A stretch of DNA of 64,000 bases from Hippopus hippopus (Eukaryota > Mollusca > Bivalvia > Cardiida > Cardiidae): the NCBI GenBank assembly GCA_946811185.2, contig OX328105.1:39234845-39298844 (forward strand), given 5' to 3'. Shown here piece after piece: positions 24,401-36,400 of the stretch (its first letter is position 1; every line of letters begins with the position of its first letter). The notes under the pieces were generated by a model that was not told the origin of the DNA, did no database searches, and saw only the letters and a list, made by a program, of their open reading frames with translations. Made by a program: the position numbers and the translations under genes.

Positions 24401-27400
24401 GTCTGACCAAGACTCACTTGACTGACCTTCAATACCCAGAATAATAAGATTATTTCATCTCGAATGGCCTTCAACCTTATGCAGTTTGTCTGATAATTTA
24501 GATATCTCTTCTCTCAAGGCTGCATTTTCGTTTTTTAATAGTTTATTTTCTGATGTAAGTGTTTGAATTGAATTTTCTATGCCATTCATTTTGGTGTTTA
24601 CTTGGGATAAGGATGCGTCCATATCGAATTTCATCTTCTTAAAAAAGTCCATTATATCTGCGCTAGAGACTTCTGACTCCATATTAACCCTACTTATACT
24701 CGATCTTAAATCCTACTGACTTAAACTAGGCGACATAGCCCCTTCATTAAAGGAAAGAGTCTTTTGTTTTTGTGGTCGTGGGGGGCCTGGATTTGTTTCG
24801 ACATCTCCGCTCAAGGTCAAAGGTATCGCTAAGAAAACGGCCAGGCGGATAATCGTACTCACGGTCGTCCTAGATACCCGTAACGCCATTTTAACACCTT
24901 AGGTCATATCATGGTGGTCAGTGACATACCCATGTCTTTCTTGGCTTTCTCACACCAGTACTGACGCAACTTTCTTTCCAAAGCCACCGACTACTTTTCT
25001 CACATGCATCAGAAGTGAAAGGCGTAAAATCGCCAGAAAGAAAGTTTGCCACAACCGGGTTATGAACCAGCAACCTCCAGGTCATGAGTCAGATACACTA
25101 ACCATTGAGCTACCCTGCTGTGCTGTTACAGTTAGTCAAAGGTCCAGTCCCTGACTGAAAAATGAATCATAAAACTACAATTAAAGTTTGCAACTTTAAA
25201 TTCTCATTTTAAAATTCATCTTTCTTCAAAACCAGCACTTTGACAGACTGTACTGTAACACAATGTCAGACTCGCAATATTATTTATACTTTTATATAAT
25301 AGTCTATTAATCAAATCAATTTGCCAGCAATTAGACCATAGAACTGTTAACTTTTTGCCACTAGTATGCCCATAATGAGAGAACAATACAGATCCACATT
25401 CTGTGCATTCTGATCTTGATCTATACCGTCTGCCTAAGGCCCTGTTTTCATCCATGGTACTCAAAGGGTCTCAAAGGATCAACCTACCTGAGTACACATT
25501 TCCACAGAATCAGGCTGCCCCCCACCAACAAATCAATGACTAGAATCACCAGGTAAATCACAGAAAAACAGCCCATTCTCTTCCGTTCGTTGTAAGCCTG
25601 AAAATAAACAATGACACAGGTTAACCCTTTAGGCCTTTACTACACAATCCAGAGTTTAAAAGACACTGATAAAGAAGGCTTTTGAAAACATTGCAGGAAA
25701 AGGAGAAAATGCTGGGAACCAGCATTTTCTCCTTTTTATACGCATGTCGAAGACGGGACGTATTATGGGATCACCCATGGCGTACGGGCGGGCGGGTGTC
25801 TGTCCGGGTGGGCGGGCGGGCGGCGTCCAGTTCTTTGTCCGGAGCATAACTTTGTCATCTCCAGTCCGATTGACTTGAAACTTGGCATGTATGTTTGTTG
25901 CAATAATACGGAGTGCAGTGCGAAAGAACCATAACTCTACCTTGTGCTGTCTTTGAGTTATTTCCCTTTGATCATCATTTTTACAGCATTTTCTGCTTGT
26001 CTGGAGCATAACTTTGTCATCTCTAGTCTGATTGACTTGAAACTTGGCATGTGTGTTTGTTGCAATTATACGGAGTGCAGTGCAAAAGAACCATAACTCT
26101 ACCTGGTGCTGTCTTTGAGTTATTTCCCTTCGATCATCATTTTTACAGCATTTTCTGCTTGTCTGGAGCATAACTTTGTCATCTCCAGTATGATTGACTT
26201 GAAACTTGGCATTTGTGTTTGTTGCAATAATACGGAGTGCAGTACAAAAGAACCATAACTCTACCTGGTGCTGTCTTTGAGTTATTTCCCTTTGATCATC
26301 ATTTTTACAGCATTTTCTGCTTGTCCTGAGCATAACTCTGTCATCTCCAGTCCGATTGACTTGAAACTTGGCATTTGTGTTTGTTGCAATAATACGGAGT
26401 GCAGTGCGAAAGAACCATAACTCTACCTGGTGATGTCTTTGAGTTATTCCCCTTTGATCATCATTTTTACAGCATTTTCTGCTTGTTTGGAGCATAACTT
26501 TGTCATCTCCAGTCCGATTGACTTGAAACTTGGTAATTGTGTTTGTTGCAACAATACGGAGTGCAGCGCGAAAGAACCATAACTCTACCTTGTTCTGTCT
26601 TTGAGTTATTTCCCTTTGATCATCATTTTTACAGCATTTTCTGCTTGTCCGGAATATAATTTTGTCATCTCAAGTCAGAGTGACTTCAAACTTGGTATGC
26701 ATGTTTGTTGCAATATTACGGAGTACAGTGTGCAAGAACAATAACTCTACCTAGTGCGGATTTTGAGTAATACCACTTTGATCTTCATTTTTACAGTATT
26801 TCTTGCTTGTCCGGAATAGAACTTTGGCGCCTCAAGTCAAATTGACTTGAGACTTTGGTAAACATGTTTGTTGCATTACCTGCCCTTTACGATTATTATA
26901 CCCCCTTGAAAACTGGTGGTGGGATGGGCGTATCTTGCGACAATTTGCCGCACTTGTTCCTACAATGTTTTCAAAAGATTTCCCAGACAAATCTCAGCAT
27001 TCTAGCCACATTTAATTTGACATCTGCAAATGCTTTCAATCAGGACCAGTTCGAAATTTTTTTTGTTTGGAAAAATTGTTAACCCAATCACTCAGCAAAA
27101 ACAGCTTTTTATGCTCCTGCAGTTGATAGCTCTGTTAAACATTGTGGAGAAAAAAGGGCAATTGAAACTGGTCCTTTTCACTCAATGTTTCCTGTTTTGT
27201 TAAAAAAGAAAGGCACGATAAAAGGATTAACAACTACCAAACAATAACTTTAAAACTCATACAATTTGAAAGCATTGCAGGCAACAATTCAAGTCTTTAC
27301 CACACAATCCCGAGTTTTAACGACACCCTGGAATAGTGCATTTAAAAGCATCGTGGGACAAGGAAGAAATCTAGGTTACCAACATTTTCTTCCTTTTCGA

Positions 27401-30400
27401 ACAAACTTTTCTATTCCTTCCAAGATAAGTGCCATAATTTCAGCCATTTTTTGTTTAACCTCTGCCAATGTTTTTAATCGGGACAAGTCTAAAGTCTTGT
27501 TGTCAGGTAACAACTTAAATGTGGCTCCAGTGCTGTATCTTTGAATTGGCAGAAAATAATATAGGGAAAGGAAAGGATTCTCATTATCAGCATTTTCTCC
27601 TTTTATCACATGGATTTTCAAAAACATCTTCTTTGCCAAAGTAAACAGTGGGATTGTTTGGTAAAGGACTATGGGTAATAATACAATGTCAACAAAGTCT
27701 TCATCACACAAATCTGTTTGTGTTTCCATGGCAATCATTTATAACCCTTTGAAGATACTCATCTCTATAATGGGTAGTCTGTTAGGATGAAGTGAGGAGT
27801 TTGGTTTAACCCCTACCAGACGTCAAAATTTTAGAAGCATCCAAATTGCACTGTTTTTTCAAAAATCTTTTTCTTCAGGGTTGTTAAACACAGGAATTGT
27901 TTGCTAAAGGGTTAATTAACATTCAATTCTTTTCTGCATGTTTTAAGACCCTGACAAAGAAGGCTCATGAAAACATTAGGGGAAATGAACAAAATGTTGG
28001 ATAATTTGGTCTTTTCCCATCTGTTTTTTGACCATTCAACAACAAATCCAATCATTTGAGCCAATATTTTGTTAATTTGTTGTCTGCAAAATTAATGAAT
28101 GCAATCTGGACAAATCTAAAATTCTGTCATCTGGTAAAGGTTAAAATTATGTGTGGAGAGTTTAGTTAAATAAAGTGCTAAATAAATGAAATGAACAATT
28201 TCATTCAGTTATTAAAAAACCAAATTGCAGTAAAGTCTAGACTAGAATATAGGTCACATTCTATGGGGACGTTTTTATGTCACTTTGAACATTATTTTAG
28301 TTATATCAAAGCTGCAGTTCACTTATTCATGCGTGTCCTGGGTTTCACCAGTACTAGGCTCATATTCTGAAGTCTCCTATCCCAAAACACTCCGCTGAAT
28401 ACTGAGTATTAACTCTTTTTACCAGACAACAAAATTTAAGACCTGTTCAATTGGATACATTTGCAGATGACAATAGTGACTCAAAAACAAACATGTATTT
28501 TGGAAAAGGTAGAAAACATTGTGGGAATAGAAAAAAAATGCTGGTTACCAGCATTTTTTCCTTTTCCCACAATGTTTTCAAAAGACTTCTTCCTCAGTGT
28601 CATTAAAAGTCAGTATTGTGTGGTTAAGGGTTAAGTTAAAAGAATAAGACATTGTGCACAGATGTTCCACATTCACATAGTTTCATGTTACAGACATATG
28701 TTGCCATATATGGTAATATACCTTCATCAGCAGCTTTATTTTGCAGTGTGTCACATAATACAGGTAAATTACATCCAGAATGCCTCATACATGCTGCATA
28801 AAGTTTCCCTTATGTCTCGTTGTCACATCCTGAATGCATCATACATGCTGCATAATGTTTCCTTTAAGGATAGCGCACCCTAATGGGATTCATGTAAAAT
28901 CGCCTTTTATCGCCTAAAAAACATGGATTTTGCTAAGACCCGGGTGATCCGTAATCAATTTGCCGATAGACGCTGGTTCCCGCATCGATTACTGATTACC
29001 TGAGTCTTAGCCAAACAGTACAATATTTTGGCGATGGAAGGCGATGTTAGACGCATCCCATTAGGGTGCCCCATCCTTAAGTCTCTGTTGTCATGTTCTA
29101 TGAAGTATGGCTATTTCATAATTTTCTTACTGCTTATTGAAAGGTTTCTGTCGGAAGCAAAATAAGTCAAATGGACATTTTCAAACAGGGAAAAAACAAA
29201 TATGATATGTATTGCAATTTCAGATACCTGGTAGTCATGACCCAGTTTCACGAAAAACTTCAGCTTCTTATCTTACTCAAATCCACAACAGACTTATTAT
29301 TTCTGACTTAAGTTGGGTTTGTTATTTGAGATGCATTTCACAAACATTGATAGTAACATTCTTAAATCCTGAGCTGACACAACATTTCATGTTCAACATT
29401 CAACTTGGCAAAGTAATGGACTTAGGCCTGTATGTTAACTGATATAAGTCAGTTTACTTTAAAACTGCTCAGTTAAATCTGAAATGTTGTGTCAACTCAG
29501 GATATTAGAACATTACTACTGACTGTAAATGATAGTGATTTGCGTCTTCAAAACAAATCAAGTCAGAACCTGAGACCGTTAATATTATTTAATTTAAATA
29601 AGACAATTACTTTTTTCCTTGACACTGGGCCCAGTAAGTTACTGGGCTTAAAAAAAAAATACACCCAGGGTTTGATTGCTAGGCAAATTATTTCCAGAGA
29701 TTGTTGATAATGGTTGTGACAAGATTCATTCTCGTGTGGACATTTTTTTGATTATGTGTAGGTAGTGGCTTGGAATGAAATTCATGTGACATACTGGTAA
29801 AAGAAACTTAAAGTATGGACAGATGCACTGGCCACTGTATTGAGTGAAATAATGTTGAAAATGGCATTGAACACCAAGCAACCAATCAACCAATTTCAAG
29901 ATTATTTTGCACCATAATGTTTCAATAAAGTTGGCAGTGTAGATCAAGGTTAGACTGCATGTTCTGTTTTGTATTGTCTGATCTTGATGTGCATTGTGCA
30001 CAAAGCAGTAACGTACGTGTTGTGGGTAAAGCCCAAAAGGTCTACAAAGACAATGAGAAAGCAAAGATTACTTGTTGTAAGCATCTGCTCCTTTTCTCTC
30101 TATGTTTTCAAATACAACTCGATGTCATACAATTACTTTCAGTTATCACTTATGGTGAACCATTAAGCCCTTTCACAACTGTAGTTATCTTTGCTGCGAT
30201 TGTAATCAAGATCTGGCTTAAATGTCCATTTCTTGAAAGGAAAACTGTACCCAACCAAATTAATCTAATTTAAGCTTGTCATACATCAGCCTTACGGCAG
30301 CTACACAGCTCTGTATGATCAACTTTCTGAGAAAATTAAGTAGGTTTTGTGCCACAGCCAAAGATTATAATACAAATTCTGAAGGTTTCAAGGTTGTGGT

Positions 30401-33400
30401 AATGTTGAAGGTTTAATTCTCCACATGCCATTTATTTTTTGCAACATTTTTGGCAATTTTGGACACTGCATAGCTGCCAAAAATATCAATAATGAGACAC
30501 TTCCAATTCTTATTTTCATTTTTAGACAATTTATTGTGCACTGTAACGACCCAACAAAAACTAAAATCTTATTCAAAGAATGTTATCTGTTCTAACCTGC
30601 CATGAGACTCTGAAGACACTAACACAACATACCGAAAAAAATAACACGCTGGTGTAAAACAGCTTTAACTCTTTACCAATCAACAAATTTTTGCACTCGT
30701 CCAAATTCAAATCTGTTGCAGACAACAAATTAACTGTGGCTTAATTTATGAAACTTGACTCTAGAAGGGTAGAAAACATTGTGGGAAAAGGAGAAAATGC
30801 TGGTTACCAGCATTTTCTCCTTTTCCTACAAGGTTTTCAAAAGGCATCTTCCTCAAGGTCGTTTAAACTCGGGATTGTGTGGTAAAGAGTTAAGAATGCA
30901 AGCAACCTGAAATATTGTACAAAAAGGCCTGATAATGTACTCCTTTTAAATGTCTATATTTAGATATTAAAGTCAAGTAACTGATTTGGCCGATCGAAGT
31001 TTTTGTTGTATGTTATGCCCCTTGTAATGATGATTTGTTTGTTATTTTCATACAATGGCAAAAATATCGAGAGATGTGCACTATGGTCTTGATCTGAACT
31101 GCTAGCCTTCAGATGACCCTGAAGAGAAAGGGTCAAAATGGCTGGTTTGGTTTATAGCTGTGTGAAGTTTTATTATTATTTACATTGTGTGGTTGTAAAA
31201 ATGTTGATGACAGTTTCCGTTTGCTCAGAACCTAACTGCCCTCATTTACACATGAATCATGCTTTGATAGGGGTTAACTCTTACCACACAAGCAAAATAT
31301 AGACTTGTCCAAATTGACAGCATTTGCAGATGACAGTTTCCATGTAGCTCAAAAGATGGAATACGTCTTTGATAGGGTAGAAAACATTGTGGGAAAAGAA
31401 GAAAATGCTGGTTACCAGCATTTTCTTCTTTTCCCTCAATGTTTTCAAAAGGCTTCTTTCACAGGGTCGTTAAAATTCGTCATTGTATGGTAAAGGGTTA
31501 AATGTATCTACAAAAATTATCAACTCAGGTTAGTCTGTGCAGTCAGCACAGGCTGATCTGGGACGAAACTTTTTATTTGGATTAATTTTCTGCATGTCAA
31601 AGGGCCATTCTTCCCCATCATTTAATCAGCTGTAAGACTAAATGCATTTTATTGGCCCATATACCTATGTGACAACTAGCTTGGTACAGTGCCTCAAGCA
31701 GATGCATAAAACCCCTTTTCCCAGAGTATGGCTTATATAGTTTTATGTCTGCAGTATAAGAATGCAACCCTTGGTGCGTCTTTTACAAATCAAGCAGCTT
31801 TTGTGGCCAGTGTAGATCGAAATCAGAGTGCACAGAGCATGTAGTAGGATGATAGATCTACACTGTCCTCTACTTTCATATATTCTTACAAAAAGTGGCC
31901 AAAATTGAAAATATTTTGTTATCCTCACTAATTGTGTCCACTGTGTTTTATTTGGTACTCTTAGCATAAGAAAACTTGGTGAAAACTTGCATTTTATAAT
32001 GTTACATCTCTTTATTCAAATTCAGCAGGTCAAGTTATTTTCACATCAATGCTCTGATATCATTCTGATCTTGATCAACAACATTTTGCAAAATCAACTT
32101 CAGATGTTGCTTTCTGAGGATTTGGAAACTTTTATAGCAGAGCAATAAACAAATGTTGTAAATTATACATGAAGTCAATAACTGGACAACTTCTCATTTT
32201 CTTTCTATACCATTTGATTTTGTCTTCCCTGTATTGATGGATTTGTTTTGAGTTTTAACCCTTTACCACAAAATCCCGAGTTTCATTGACCCTGAGTTAG
32301 GGGGCTTTTAAAGAAAAAGAAGGAAATGCTAGTAAGCAAGTCTGTGAGGGTGTTTAATACTGTTTTCAACATTATTCAACCCTTCACCACACAATCCCGA
32401 GTTTTAACAACCCTGAATGATAGGGCTTTTGAAACACACATCACAGGAAAATGCTGGTGACCAGCATTGCTATGTTTTCCCATAATGTTTTCTACCCTAT
32501 CAAAGACAGAAATCATCATTTGAGCTACATTTGTCATTTGTCTATACTTTCAAATTGGATGAGTCTAAAATTACTTTGTTTGGTAAAGAGTTAAGCTATA
32601 TCATTTTGGCTAGTACAGCTATCCATTCTTTTCTGGAATTTCTTTTATCAGTACTTTGCACAATATTCCTCCCAAGCAACTGACAGCTTTCCAAGATATC
32701 CATTGTTATGATGTGAGCAGAGGCAGTAAGAGGGGAATGAATTCTGTCGCAATGACAGTCATCAATCCTAGAAAAGAAATTGGCCAGGCTTGGAGTTCGA
32801 ACCAGTCCTTCCCTGGTCTCAAGTTTTGTACACTGTTGACTGCTCTACTGGGCTAAGCCAAAATCTTACAAACGTCCCCCATACACAGAAATGTTTGCCT
32901 TCTTTACATTTATTCTAAGATGTATAATGACCCCTTAATACATGTAGGAAAACCTCTAGATGGGAGTACAATCCCATAAATCCTGAAAAAGGCCATCATT
33001 TCAAGTGCTTTCTGGGTAAACCTGATAACTTAACAATTTTAAAAGTCTGAGTTACCAAGGAGAAAACAGCATTCAACTCTTTATCAAATTACTTGACTCA
33101 ACCTGAGTTATCTTGACTCAACTCTTGACTCAATGAAAGCATTTTGCATGTACAAGTAATAAATTCACGGTACTTGAAGCACAAAAGATGATTTCTGTCT
33201 TTGAATTGATAGAAAACACTGTGGGAAAAGAAAAGACTTATTTTTTGACCCAACATGTCCCATTTTAGAACTCATGTGAGATATTATCAAGACAAATATT
33301 CTGACAAAGTTTCATGAGTATTGCACTGAAAATGTGGCCTCTAGAGCGTACACAAGATTTTTCTAAGATTTGACCTAGTGACCTAGTTTTTGACCCGACA

Positions 33401-36400
33401 TGACCCATTTTTAAACTCGTCCTAAGTGTCATCAAGACAAACATTCTGACCAAGTTTCAAGAGTTTTGGACTGAAAATGTGGCCTCTAGAGCGTACACAA
33501 GGTAAAAGTTGACAACACATGACAGATGACCGACACAGCACAATCACAAAAGCTCACCAGCAATTTTTTATTCACCACAGTATTTTCATAATCCATCTTC
33601 TTCAGGATTGTTTAACCATAACTTTGTTTGGCAAAGAGTTAAAACAGAAATGAGCAGAAGATGGCAACCTTTAACTTTGACTTTTTTGTATCATACCATA
33701 ACCCTATTCATAACAAACCTGTATTTTAACAACTCCTAGACAAAAGGCTTTTTGAAACATTGTGGCAAATGGAAGAAAAGCCAATATCCAGTATTTTCTC
33801 CCTTTCCAACAATGTTCTCTAATGTTTGACATATCCCAATTCACTTGACCCCCAGTTTTTTTGTTGTCTGTAAATGCTTTAATGTGTGGACAAGTTTGAA
33901 GTTCTGTCATCTGTTAAAGACTTATGTGGAAAAAGAAAATCAATTCATTTTTCCAAGCTGACCAGTCATCTTATATGACACCCTTTTAGGAAACATTACA
34001 AGAAGAAATTTCTTACAAGAAGTCACATTTCTCAGAGTAAACTGATTAAATTTTGCATTTTTTGAAAAGGAACACAGTGGCCAACCAGATGAATTGTCAT
34101 CTTGCTTCACACCATTTTAAAATAGGAAACATTTCAGGAAAAGGAGGAAAATGCTTGCAACAAATCATATTTCTCCTTTTACTGCAATGCTTTTGCACGT
34201 TTGCATGTAATTGTATCAAATCTTTCAGTTACAGCTTTGTGCAAGCAATGAATGCATGTGTACCTGATTTTTGTCAGATCTTATCAAATGCAGTTGAAAG
34301 TATGTAGTTATCTCGGTCTTTATACAGACTAAACATTATATTATGAGCCGTACTGTGCCAGAAGTTGATTTAATCCTTTCCCACAAATTCTACATTTTAA
34401 AGACCCTTTCTAGAACAATTTTTAAAAATATTGTTGGAAAAGGAAAGAGCACTGGTAACCAGCATTTTTGCCTTTTCCCACAATGTTTTTTACCCTTTAT
34501 AACACAAATCTAATCATTTGAGCCACATTTTATTTGACATCTAAAATTGCTTTCAGTTTGAATAAGTCTAAAATTTGTTATTGGGTAAAGACTTAACCCT
34601 TTCCCAAACGGCAAATTTTGGACCAGACCAAATTGCAAGCATTTTGCAGATGACAAATTAACAGTTGCTAAAAAGATGATTTTTCTATATGATAGGGTAG
34701 AAAACATTGTGGGAAAAGGAGAAAATGCTGGTTACCAGCATTTTCTCCTTTTCCCACAATGTTTTCAAAAGGCTTCTATTCCTGACCCGTAAAAACCAGG
34801 GATTGTTGGGTAAAGACTTAATGCATGTCCATGATACATCATACCAAGCAAATCGTCACATAATTATTATCAATCCATAAAATCCATCTTATCCAACAAC
34901 CAATAAAATCATGAGGTAGAATGGTCCTCGGACATCCAGAAAAATTGACCAATAGCAAAAAGTTTTGATCCAGGTCGGCCTACACCGACTGACCTGGGTC
35001 GATACTTTTTGCCAATGCATTTTACCCCCTTTTCATGGTGCATGGCTCTTATTCATTTTATACATTTGTTATTACATGTATTAGGGTCTAGGGCAGGGCA
35101 TTGGTAGTGGTCACTGTTTGGGTTTAGGATAGGGCAACTGTAGTGATCACTGTACAGGGTTTCAGATAAAGTTTTGATATGGTCTCAGCTACGGTTTTTT
35201 AGGTTAGATTAAGGGTAGTGGTAAGTGTGTGGCTTTAGGACAGGGTATTGGTAGTAATCAGTCTTAGGGCTGAAGGCAGGGTAACAGTACTTTTCATTAA
35301 GAGTTTAGGGTAGGGCATCAGTAGTGGTTACTGTCTGTGTTAGGTCAGGGTATAACAAGTAGTCAATTTTAGAAGTTTAGGGCAGGGTATTCACAGTAGT
35401 CATTGCTAGGGGTTAGTTCAAACTACGAGAGCTGTTCGATATGTAATGTGTATTGTACCACAGCGCGATAACGCTTTGCACGATTTCGTGGATGATGATA
35501 TGCTTGAATAGCTCTATTCAATACCTTTCCAACGGTATAAACACGAGCCTTCAGCTCCACATAGTTTTAAACTTGTAGTCACTGCAATAGAGCTAGTCGT
35601 TGACCACTGTTATAAAAATGGTTGGGAAACGGATTAAGAATATTAAAGAAATTAGAGCTTATATAAAAGTTCGCACAAAACTCGGTCATTCGGTAATGCA
35701 GATTTTTACTGAATTGGGGAAAGTTTATGGGTCTGATAAGGTATCTTATGAGACAGTTCGTAGGTGGAGAAAGAAATTTCTGACTGGCACAGAGTCCGTT
35801 AAAGATGCAGCAAAATCCGGCCGACCTGTGACTGCAACAGGCAAGGCAAATGTCTCAAAAGTCAGGGAAATAATTGAAAGTGATGGCAGATACACAATTC
35901 GTGATATTGCCAACGCTGTTGGCATATCGCTATCACGGGTGCATTTCATTTTGAAGTGTATTTTGAAAGTACGAAAGATTTCTGCCAGATGGATACCGCA
36001 TATATTGACAGATGACCAAAAACGGGTACGAGTACAAACCGCTAAGCAATTGCTCAAAATGTTTCCCAAATTCAATCAAAGACAATTTGCAAACATTGTT
36101 ACTGATGACGAAACATGGGTTCACTATTTCAAACCAGTAAGAAAAATTGGAAACAAAATATGGCTAACTAAACACGGTAGAAGGCCTGTATTTGCCAAAA
36201 GAAGCATAAGCACAAAGAAGGTTCTTTATTGCATGTTCTTCTCGTGATGGTATAGCCGTACAAATTCCGGTGCCGAAGGGCAAAAGTGTTACAGGTCGGT
36301 ATTACCGAGATGTTATATTAAAAAAGCTCAAGAAATATTATCTTAAACGACGCCCTGTGTCAGGATTTAGGCATGTTCGTCTACTTCATGATAATGCTCC

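Larger units (their letters stand above)
19915..24877 (-). mobile_element. APE-type LINE (non-LTR retrotransposon), near full length, decayed
   Basis: Minus-strand order: 5'UTR (24683-24877), ORF1 (24682-23915), ORF2 (23914-20459), 3'UTR ending in an A/T-rich region near 19915 with AATAAA. It lies in intron 2 of the 185-residue gene, same strand. Its 5' end meets the 3' end of a reverse SINE. No target duplication is evident. Clade assignment (L1/Tx1-like ORF1; CR1/L2 or Tx1-like ORF2) would need a tree. Confidence 0.92.

Noticed and set aside
25656..26495. 279-codon minus-strand frame with 54-residue repeats
   Set aside because: It follows from a 162-bp tandem repeat within a transposable element, continues into MITE A sequence, and decays in later units.
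35080..35415. Interstitial telomere array
   Set aside because: TTAGGG-like hexamers occur only once per roughly 45-bp degenerate unit and not in tandem.
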